NCBI GenBank assembly: GCA_030043155.1
Contig: JASHYE010000427.1
Location: 1 to 6,650, forward strand
Source of the DNA: Candidatus Acidiferrales bacterium
GTDB lineage: Bacteria; Acidobacteriota; Terriglobia; Acidoferrales; UBA7541
Reading direction: 5' to 3'
Length of the DNA: 6,650 nucleotides
Part shown: one piece after another, positions 1 through 5,045 of the stretch
Numbering within the stretch: position 1 is the first letter of the stretch
Layout: each line of letters begins with the position of its first letter
Position numbers and translations under genes: made by a program
The notes under the pieces: generated by a model
Told to the model about the DNA's origin: nothing
Seen by the model: only the letters and a program-made list of their open reading frames with translations
Databases searched by the model: none

Positions 1-1298
1 CCTTGCAGAATTATCGAAAGATGCATGCCCGCCTGAGCTCCCGCCACCTCCACAGAGGGTCCGAGCTCGGCGCGAAGGCTTTCGATCAAGGCGCTGCGGC
101 GTTCTGCGTATACCAATCGCATCCTCCGAATATGCCTCGAAAAATGACCCTCACAAATGAAGTCGGCCAGCACCTCTTGATGAAAAGTCGGCGGGCCGAT
201 GTCCATCGCAAATCGCGCGGCCAGAAAGCGTTCCACAAGGTCTACGGGGATAACGATGTAACCCAGTCGCAGAGAAGGGAACAATACTTTGCTGAACGTT
301 CCGATATACACGACGCAGGAATTGCGGTCGAGCCCCTGTAACGAAGTCACGGGCATACTTTCATAACGGTACTCGCTGTCGTAATCATCCTCGATGATCC
401 AGGAGCGGCGGCTTTCTGCCCAATCCAGAAGTTGCAGGCGTCGCGACGCGCTCATGGTGACGCCGAGCGGATATTGGTGGGACGGCGTGACCAATACGGC
501 CCGCGCATCGCGGCACTTTTTCATGCCCGCGGCGACGTTCAGCCCTTCGGCATCAACGGGAACCGGCACAAGCGGACAGCCCATAAAAGCAAAAACGCTT
601 CGCGCAAAAATGTAGCCCGGCTCTTCCATCCAAACGCGTTCTCCGGGATCGAGCAGCACGCGCGCTGCGACCTCTAACCCCTGCTGCGAACCGCTGACAA
701 CCATGATCTGATGTGCTTCGCAGCGCACTCCGCGCGCGGTGCGAAGATGAATCGCGAGCGCCTCGCGCAGCCTTTTTGACCCCATCGGATCGCCATAATC
801 GAGCGCTTTTGCGTGCAGGCTTCGCGAGCGCCTTGTTACCAAACGATTCCAGACTTGGACGGGGAAGTATTCACTGGAGACCTGGCTGATACTGAAAGCG
901 CCGAATTCGCGCCGGCGGTAAAAACCGTCCGCACTCGGCAAAATCGAACAGCGCTTCGAGACGGGTCGGCGCGCAAGCTCAGTTCTCTTGAGAGGCTCAC
1001 TGGCGGGAGCCGGAATAGCAGCACGGTATGGCAATGACCGGGACACAACTGTGCCTGAGCCAACGCGACTCTCGAAGTAACCTTCCGCCAGGAGCTGGGC
1101 ATATGCGCTCAAGACCGGAATCCGCGAAATGCCCAGTTCCAACGCCAGCACTCGCGTTGATGGCACACGCTGGCCCGGACGCACGCTGCCATCCACGATC
1201 GCCTTGCGGTAGGCCTCGTACACCTGTCGATAAAGAGGCTTGGGAGTGTCTTTTTGAATCGGAATGACCGGCGAAATGCCAGATGCGACCTTCTTCAT
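1..1298 (-). CDS. MocR-family regulator (GntR winged helix fused to PLP aminotransferase-like domain), 3' end outside window
   Basis: Transcription factor of the MocR/PdxR type: a GntR-like DNA-binding domain joined to a fold-type I aminotransferase-like domain that binds pyridoxal phosphate as effector or cofactor. The minus-strand frame is open from ATG at 1298 to the window edge, giving 432 residues; members usually run 450-500, so only a short C-terminal piece is missing. Residues about 17-85 form the winged helix (PLYRQVYEAYRKAIVDG, RVPSTRVLA, ending VGSGTVV). The second domain shows DYGDPMGSKRLREAL (167-181), SGSQQGLE, EEPGYIFAR, the MocR signature TPSHQYPLGVTMS (271-283), IIEDDYDSEYRY (301-312) and GTFSKVLFPSLRLGY (333-347). 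K337 is the expected PLP Schiff-base lysine, and D304/D305 the region contacting the cofactor. The start is the first ATG after an in-frame TAG (1317-1319); no clear ribosome binding site precedes it. It diverges from the Cys-rich peptide gene. Many MocR proteins act on a divergent neighbour, but no pyridoxal synthesis gene is visible, so its target is unknown. Family assignment is very secure; the physiological role is not. Confidence 0.93.
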   Translation of the reverse strand, partial: MKKVASGISPVIPIQKDTPKPLYRQVYEAYRKAIVDGSVRPGQRVPSTRVLALELGISRIPVLSAYAQLLAEGYFESRVGSGTVVSRSLPYRAAIPAPASEPLKRTELARRPVSKRCSILPSADGFYRRREFGAFSISQVSSEYFPVQVWNRLVTRRSRSLHAKALDYGDPMGSKRLREALAIHLRTARGVRCEAHQIMVVSGSQQGLEVAARVLLDPGERVWMEEPGYIFARSVFAFMGCPLVPVPVDAEGLNVAAGMKKCRDARAVLVTPSHQYPLGVTMSASRRLQLLDWAESRRSWIIEDDYDSEYRYESMPVTSLQGLDRNSCVVYIGTFSKVLFPSLRLGYIVIPVDLVERFLAARFAMDIGPPTFHQEVLADFICEGHFSRHIRRMRLVYAERRSALIESLRAELGPSVEVAGAQAGMHLSIILQ

Positions 1299-1306
1299 TT
1301 GAGGCA

Positions 1307-1336
1307 AGCATAATGGCTATACAAAAATGCCGTCAA
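1307..1336 (-). promoter_or_regulatory. Candidate sigma70-type promoter of the MocR gene
   Basis: On the minus strand there is a -35 box TTGACG (1331-1336), an 18-base spacer and a -10 box TATGCT (1307-1312). The ATG of the MocR gene is at 1298, only 8 bases past the -10 box. Transcription from here would begin at or within a base or two of the start codon, so the message would be leaderless or nearly so. That agrees with the lack of a visible Shine-Dalgarno sequence. The box match was made by eye. Confidence 0.45.
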
Positions 1337-1359
1337 GTGGATATTGCATGCAGCCACTT
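1335..1359. promoter_or_regulatory. Inverted repeat in divergent gap, candidate operator
   Basis: A perfect 6-base inverted repeat, AAGTGG (1335-1340) and CCACTT (1354-1359), is separated by 13 bases that contain the palindrome TGCATGCA (1345-1352). Its left arm overlaps the last two bases of the candidate mocR -35 box. This position suits autoregulation by the divergent MocR protein or control of the Cys-rich peptide gene. The arms are short, so chance occurrence cannot be excluded. Confidence 0.35.
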
Positions 1360-1409
1360 CCAGTATCAGTCTCCTTTTGCAATTACCTCGCTTCTAGGAT
1401 GCGCGAAAA

Positions 1410-1682
1410 ATGAGAACCATGGTCGTTATGATTGGCTTGCTGCTTTCGCTCTTGCTCGCTCCAACTGCCACCAAAACAGCCAATGCTCCGGCGAAGAGCG
1501 AGAAGTCGAGTGGTCACATCGTGTACGTATGCGCCTGCCTCAAAACGAAGTCCTGCTCGTGCATGACTGAGGCTAAGATGGAAGGCCCATGTGCGTGCGG
1601 CACCGAGGGTGGTCCACCGTTGAAGGCCGTGCCTGCGGACAGCGACTGGGCCAAGGCGAATCGCGACGCGCTCGCGAAGTAA
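1410..1682 (+). CDS. Small exported Cys-rich peptide with three CxC pairs, unrecognised
   Basis: A 90-residue protein I do not recognise as a named family. Residues 1-26 look like a Sec signal peptide: a short Met-rich start with one Arg, the hydrophobic run VVMIGLLLSLLLAPTA, and an A-N-A at 24-26 that fits signal peptidase I. The mature part of about 64 residues holds six cysteines arranged as three CxC pairs, C41/C43, C49/C51 and C61/C63 (YVCACLKTKSCSCMTEAK, then GPCACG), followed by a charged C-terminus. Such paired cysteines could bind a soft metal (Cu, Zn) or form disulfides; this is inference. AGGA at 1396-1399 lies 10 bases before the ATG and is a plausible ribosome binding site; in-frame ATGs at 1419 and 1428 would still leave a signal peptide. 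It diverges from a MocR regulator and precedes a DoxX-like membrane protein after a hairpin. The signal peptide and cysteine pattern support it being real; the overlapping minus-strand frames resemble nothing. Confidence 0.75.
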   Translation: MRTMVVMIGLLLSLLLAPTATKTANAPAKSEKSSGHIVYVCACLKTKSCSCMTEAKMEGPCACGTEGGPPLKAVPADSDWAKANRDALAK

Positions 1683-1685
1683 ACG

Positions 1686-1721
1686 CTCTCGCGGCAGCTT
1701 TCTCGAATGAGCCCGCGAGAG
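1686..1721 (+). terminator. Strong hairpin after the Cys-rich peptide gene
   Basis: A perfect 9-base inverted repeat, CTCTCGCGG (1686-1694) and CCGCGAGAG (1713-1721), starts 4 bases after the peptide stop codon. The 18-base loop can form an inner CTC/GAG stem (1702-1704 with 1709-1711). Only ATTCT follows, not a run of T, so it is either a weak intrinsic terminator or an RNA-stabilising or processing hairpin between the peptide gene and the membrane-protein gene. Confidence 0.5.
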
Positions 1722-1783
1722 ATTCTGACGCGAGCTGGACAACTTCGCAGTGACACATGCAGGTCGACTGAAAGGGCGTAATA

Positions 1784-2560
1784 GTGCGAATTTTTTTTGG
1801 TCGCCACGTATTTGGCTCGACTGCTATTTTCATCGCGATTCTCACTGTGCTTTGGCACGAACTTGACGTCTGGCAGGACTTGGGAGCTATTTCTCACCGC
1901 GCCGTCCTCATCTACTTTGCCGCTGCGTTGGAGATTCTCGGCGGCTTGGCGATTCAATGGCCAAGAACGGCACGCTTTGGGGCAATCGTGCTCGGTGGCA
2001 TTTCTTTCATTTTTCTGCTGTTTTGCATTCCGCCCGTCGTTCACCGACCGCTCGTCTATAATAATTGGTACGGTTTTTTCGAAGTATTTTCTCAGATTGC
2101 CGGAGCGCTAATCGTGTTTACTACGATCGCGCACGGCGATTCCTCACGGCCGCCGAGAATCGCTCGCCTCGCATATTTGCTCTTTGGATTGTGTGTAGCT
2201 TATTACACGCTCGGACAAGCCTTCGATCTCTCCGCTACCGCAAGCCTCGTCCCGCGATGGATTCCTCCGGGGCGAATGTTCTGGGCCATCGCCACGACGG
2301 TTGCGTTTGCGCTCGCGGCTATTGCCCTGCTCGCCGCTCGCTTTGTCCTGCTTGCTTCCCGTTTGCTCACGGCAATGCTCTTTGGATTTGCATTGCTCGT
2401 TTGGCTGCCCGCGCTTATTTCGAATCCACATAGCCTGTCGAATTGGACCGAGACCGCGCAAACCCTGGCGATCGCCGCAGCTGCGTGGGTTGTCGTGGAT
2501 TTTCTCGCTCAATACCGCAGCGGCTCTAAATACACTGGACCGCCTGAGGCGGCCGCGTAG
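1784..2560 (+). CDS. DoxX-like multi-pass membrane protein
   Basis: A 258-residue integral membrane protein of unknown function that resembles the DoxX/DoxD-like group. About eight hydrophobic segments are visible, near residues 10-24, 40-58, 64-84, 99-116, 125-145, 165-187, 190-212 and 225-243. DoxX-like traits are the ALEILGGLAI segment (48-57), the RWIPPGRMFWAIA segment (158-170) and four-helix spacing. The two halves look like repeats of one four-helix unit (TARFGAIVLGGISF against ASRLLTAMLFGFAL, each followed by a loop with a Trp and then a final helix). The start is GTG at 1784: an in-frame TGA at 1769-1771 leaves no other usual codon, and AAGGG at 1772-1776 sits 7 bases ahead. It lies 101 bases after the Cys-rich peptide gene on the same strand, with a hairpin between, and may be its partner. 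DoxX-like proteins occur in redox and quinone-linked systems, but no catalytic residue tells a function here. Confidence 0.8.
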   Translation: MRIFFGRHVFGSTAIFIAILTVLWHELDVWQDLGAISHRAVLIYFAAALEILGGLAIQWPRTARFGAIVLGGISFIFLLFCIPPVVHRPLVYNNWYGFFEVFSQIAGALIVFTTIAHGDSSRPPRIARLAYLLFGLCVAYYTLGQAFDLSATASLVPRWIPPGRMFWAIATTVAFALAAIALLAARFVLLASRLLTAMLFGFALLVWLPALISNPHSLSNWTETAQTLAIAAAAWVVVDFLAQYRSGSKYTGPPEAAA

Positions 2561-2589
2561 AACGAGGCGGGTACTGCGGCGGAGATGTG

Positions 2590-3210
2590 TTAGCCGCGGC
2601 GGCGAGCCTTGCGCATGCGTCGCTTCGGAGCTTTGCGATGCGCGGGTCGCCTCGCGGTCTTGGCCGACTGCGTCGGCGCCGCACCGAAGCGCAAGTAGTA
2701 AAGAATGCCTGCGATGGATTTGGCATCGCGCAATTTGCCCTCGCGAATCCAACTTTCCATTTCGTGCGGAAAGAAAGCGCGCGCTGTGATGCGCTCGTCA
2801 GCCTCGGGATGCGCCGGACCGGCGCGAAGATCGCGCGCGACGTAAACGACCATCCGTTCACTGACGAATCCCGGCGTCGGAAAAACATCAAGGATTTTCT
2901 GCCACGTCTGCGCAGTGTATCCAGTTTCTTCGAGAAGTTCGCGTTTTGCGCCCGAGAGAGGATTTTCGCCCGGCTCCATTCGTCCCGCCACAAGCTCCCA
3001 CAAATATCCGCCGACGGAGTGGCGATACTGGCAGATGAGCAGCATCCGGCCATCGTCGAAAACAGGAAGCACGACGACGGAGCCATTGTGCACCACAAAT
3101 TCGCGAGTGGTCTCAATGCCGCCTGGTTCGCGGACACTGTCGCGACGCACATCGAAGACGCGTCCGTGAAACGGAGTTTCGCTGGACATGATTTTCGCGC
3201 GAGGGCTCAT
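2590..3210 (-). CDS. Nudix hydrolase, probable ADP-ribose pyrophosphatase
   Basis: A 206-residue cytoplasmic hydrolase that most likely splits ADP-ribose into AMP and ribose 5-phosphate. The Nudix box is complete at residues 76-98: G76, E82, R90-E91-L92, E94-E95, G97-Y98. The acidic residues of REx(2)EE bind the divalent metal. The lead-in YRHSVGGYLWELVAG, a proline (P113) about 15 residues after the box, and the later PEADERI (135-141) are typical of the ADP-ribose subgroup rather than MutT. The start ATG at 3210 is supported by GGGGAG (3217-3222) six bases upstream; an in-frame ATG at 3189 is less likely. The C-terminus from about residue 184 is very basic, with roughly half of its residues Arg or Lys (for example RRPAHRKAPKRRMRKARRRG), which is unusual and might bind nucleic acid or be disordered. 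It converges with the DoxX-like gene (29-base gap) and diverges from mazG. Substrate choice is inferred from family resemblance. Confidence 0.9.
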   Translation of the reverse strand: MSPRAKIMSSETPFHGRVFDVRRDSVREPGGIETTREFVVHNGSVVVLPVFDDGRMLLICQYRHSVGGYLWELVAGRMEPGENPLSGAKRELLEETGYTAQTWQKILDVFPTPGFVSERMVVYVARDLRAGPAHPEADERITARAFFPHEMESWIREGKLRDAKSIAGILYYLRFGAAPTQSAKTARRPAHRKAPKRRMRKARRRG

Positions 3211-3227
3211 TGAATTCTCCCCAAGAC

Positions 3228-3256
3228 ATCATAAGGGGGAAGCGGCGCGCTGAAAA
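3228..3256 (-). promoter_or_regulatory. Candidate promoter of the Nudix gene
   Basis: On the minus strand, TTTTCA (3251-3256) is followed by a 17-base spacer and TATGAT (3228-3233), a near-consensus -10 box. Transcription would start near 3221, just at the GGGGAG ribosome binding site, giving a very short leader before ATG at 3210. The -35 box is weak. Matched by eye. Confidence 0.4.
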
Positions 3257-3320
3257 GCAAAAGCCTGCACCCGGCGAGAAGCATCGCGCCAGGACTTGCT
3301 ATGAAAATTCACATTGTCTC

Positions 3321-3349
3321 TTGTCAGCGGATGCGGCCTGCCGTAGAGT
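3321..3349 (+). promoter_or_regulatory. Candidate promoter of mazG and the downstream genes
   Basis: TTGTCA (3321-3326), a 17-base spacer and TAGAGT (3344-3349) make a fair sigma70-type promoter. The expected transcription start is near 3356. If the promoter is real, the message would lack the GTG at 3350 and translation of mazG would have to begin further in, for example at GTG 3380. It would drive mazG and probably the GNAT, racemase and transporter genes. Matched by eye. Confidence 0.35.
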
Positions 3350-4270
3350 GTGCGCTTGTCTGAAACGAGATTCCGGCGAGTGAGCGCGAGTCGAGCCCGT
3401 AAGAAACGGAAGGAACGAAAAAAAACGCGGCTGCCTCGCGGCGAAGCGGGCGCGGGTGGATGGTTTGAACAGTTAGTAGTGCTTCAGAAGAGACTGCGAG
3501 CGCCCAACGGTTGTCCGTGGGACAGGGAACAGACGCACCGAAGTTTGCGGCCATTTCTGATTGAAGAGGCGTATGAAGCCTTGGACGCGATGGATGGCGA
3601 TGATCCGCGAAAATTCGCGGAAGAACTGGGCGACCTGCTGCTGCAGATTGTGTTTCACGCGGAGCTGGCAAAGGAACAGAAGCAGTTTGATATTTCCGAT
3701 GTAATTCGGGCAGTACATACAAAAATGGTGCGGCGACATCCGCACGTTTTTGGAAAAGCGAAAACACGAAACTCTGCGGAAGTTTTGAAAAACTGGGAAG
3801 AAATCAAGGCGCAGGAGCGAGGAGAGGATCAAAGAGCAGGAAAGCGCGAGTTCCAGTCGATACTGAAAGGAGTGCCGCAAGGACTTCCAGCGTTACTTGA
3901 AGGATTTCAGTTGACCAGGCGCGCAGCCAATATCGGGTTTGACTGGAAGAACGCGGAAGACGTATTGGAAAAGATAGTTGAAGAGACGCATGAGGTGCGG
4001 CAGGCGCTTGCAGAATCGAAAGCGCAGGAAAGGCCAGCAAAGCCTCAAGTACAAGTTGAAGAAGAGATTGGCGATTTATTTTTCTCGGTGATGAATTTGG
4101 CGCGGCTGGCTGGAGTGGAACCGGAACTCGCAACGAGGCGTGCGAACAGTAAATTTGCAAAGCGATTTCAGTGGATGGAGCAGCAAGCGCTGAAGCGTGG
4201 ACGTCGGCTCGCCGACTTTCCGCACGCGGAGATGGAAGAGCTATGGAACGGGTCGAAGGTTCAAGCGTAG
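3350..4270 (+). CDS. mazG: MazG nucleoside triphosphate pyrophosphohydrolase
   Basis: Cytoplasmic enzyme that hydrolyses (d)NTPs to NMPs and pyrophosphate, a clean-up role and, in E. coli, a link to (p)ppGpp level and MazEF toxicity. Both tandem all-alpha MazG domains are present. The N-terminal one opens with the family signature LRAPNGCPWDREQTHRSL (49-66) and has metal-binding E72, E73, E76, E92 and D95. The C-terminal one has E211, E212, E215, E238 and D242, ending in SKFAKRFQWME, so it should be catalytic. The usual length is about 260-280; this frame gives 306 because roughly 38 residues precede the conserved WFEQLVVLQKRL, including the basic run RARKKRKERKKTR (15-27). The start is uncertain: GTG 3350 is the first possible after an in-frame TAG, GTG 3380 is an alternative favoured by the candidate promoter, and neither has a convincing ribosome binding site. 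The 3' end overlaps the GNAT gene by 28 bases, pointing to coupled translation. Identity is secure; the N-terminus is not. Confidence 0.95.
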   Translation: MRLSETRFRRVSASRARKKRKERKKTRLPRGEAGAGGWFEQLVVLQKRLRAPNGCPWDREQTHRSLRPFLIEEAYEALDAMDGDDPRKFAEELGDLLLQIVFHAELAKEQKQFDISDVIRAVHTKMVRRHPHVFGKAKTRNSAEVLKNWEEIKAQERGEDQRAGKREFQSILKGVPQGLPALLEGFQLTRRAANIGFDWKNAEDVLEKIVEETHEVRQALAESKAQERPAKPQVQVEEEIGDLFFSVMNLARLAGVEPELATRRANSKFAKRFQWMEQQALKRGRRLADFPHAEMEELWNGSKVQA

Positions 4271-5025
4271 CGCGCGTGCCGATTACAGTGCGGCATTGTA
4301 CGACTCTCGAGGAGTACCACGAATGCGAGCGGCTGCAGCTGGTCACTTGGGGCCAGGATCAAGTCGTGCCGTTGCCACTCTTTGTTGTCGCGCGCGAAAC
4401 AGGTGGACAGACGCTCGGCGCTTTTGCGGGAAATCAGATGGTCGGATTCACTCTGGGCCTGATAGGAATTCATGAAGGCCGCGTGATCATCCATTCGCAC
4501 ATGACTGCGGTGCTTGCGGAATTTCGCGACCGCGGCATAGGCCGAATGTTGAAGCTCGCCCAGCGAAATGACTGTTTGGGCCGTGGAATCCATCTTGTCG
4601 AATGGACATTTGATCCGCTGGAACTGAAGAATGCGCATTTCAACATCAGCCGGCTGGGCGCTGTGGTGAAGCGGTATATTCCGAACTGTTATGGCATAAC
4701 CGAGAGTCCGCTGCATGCGGGTCTGCCTACTGACCGGCTCATGGCCGAATGGTATTTGGATTCAGCGCGCGTGAATGGCATTATGCGCGGCGAGGCGCCG
4801 CGACCGGGCCAGAATGCTGTGCGGGTCACAATTCCGCAGGACATTAGTTCGCGAAAACAAGCAGACCCGGCGGAAGGCGAACGTGTCCAGACGGGAATGC
4901 GTGAGAAGTTCATGAAATACATGAAGAATGGCTTCATCGTTACGGGCCTGGAGATTGGCCCAAAAGAGGCCAGCTACATTCTGGAAGACGAGAAGCAAGT
5001 CGCTGCACAGATCGCCACAAGTTAG
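4243..5025 (+). CDS. GNAT-family N-acyltransferase (COG3375-like), candidate D-amino acid N-succinyltransferase
   Basis: A 260-residue GNAT enzyme that moves an acyl group from acyl-CoA to an amine. The acyl-CoA loop is R95-D-R-G-I-G100 after the HSHMTAVL strand (84-91). Other marks of the COG3375-like group are LVTWGQDQVVPLPL (33-46), VEWTFDPLELKNAHFN (119-134), LGAVVKRYIPNCYG and LPTDRLMAEWYL (161-172). Next to an NSAR/MenC-type enolase, the best-supported guess is succinyl-CoA:D-amino acid N-succinyltransferase, as described for the Geobacillus kaustophilus D- to L-amino acid pathway; the substrate is inference from context. The frame is open back to 4171 inside mazG, but I chose ATG 4243, which has GGA (4234-4236) six bases ahead and a modest 28-base overlap with mazG. 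GTG 4276, right before the conserved part, is also possible. The racemase gene follows after 20 bases, so the two are probably translated from one message. Confidence 0.87.
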   Translation: MERVEGSSVARVPITVRHCTTLEEYHECERLQLVTWGQDQVVPLPLFVVARETGGQTLGAFAGNQMVGFTLGLIGIHEGRVIIHSHMTAVLAEFRDRGIGRMLKLAQRNDCLGRGIHLVEWTFDPLELKNAHFNISRLGAVVKRYIPNCYGITESPLHAGLPTDRLMAEWYLDSARVNGIMRGEAPRPGQNAVRVTIPQDISSRKQADPAEGERVQTGMREKFMKYMKNGFIVTGLEIGPKEASYILEDEKQVAAQIATS

Positions 5026-5034
5026 GGGAGGGCC

Positions 5035-5039
5035 GAGGA
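5035..5039 (+). promoter_or_regulatory. Ribosome binding site of the racemase/menC-like gene
   Basis: GAGGA sits 6 bases ahead of ATG 5046, inside the 20-base gap after the GNAT stop codon. A further purine-rich stretch, AGGGGAGGG (5024-5032), lies just upstream. This fixes the start of the enolase-superfamily gene and leaves no room for a separate promoter, in line with one operon. Confidence 0.6.
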
Positions 5040-5045
5040 CCATTC

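Noticed and set aside
3..1311. Several short open frames on both strands across the left 1.3 kb
   Set aside because: One uninterrupted minus-strand frame encodes a MocR protein over the whole stretch with all expected motifs. The others are shadows with no recognisable features.
1299..1323. Plus-strand TTGAGG and TATACA as a promoter for the Cys-rich peptide gene
   Set aside because: The spacer is only 13 bases, too short for a sigma70 promoter. I see no convincing promoter for that gene.
1514..2044. A 176-residue minus-strand open frame across the Cys-rich peptide and membrane-protein genes
   Set aside because: Its sequence has no domain, signal or hydrophobic pattern. The plus-strand frames show a signal peptide and clear membrane helices.
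2574..2599. Possible hairpin (CTGCGGC with GCCGCGG, including one G-T pair) between the convergent DoxX-like and Nudix genes
   Set aside because: The stem is short, the loop is 12 bases, there is no T-run on either side and half of it lies in the Nudix coding end. GC-rich sequence alone could give it.
2144..2752. Long Arg-rich minus-strand frame opposite the DoxX-like gene
   Set aside because: It looks like antisense translation of a GC-rich gene: it overlaps two well-supported genes and has no family traits.
4171..4242. Upstream extension of the GNAT gene to ATG 4171
   Set aside because: It would lie wholly inside the conserved C-terminal part of mazG, and the added residues look like an out-of-frame reading of mazG rather than GNAT sequence.
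3804..4346. A 180-residue minus-strand open frame opposite mazG
   Set aside because: It is Ser/Leu-rich with no motif and lies opposite well-conserved MazG motifs.
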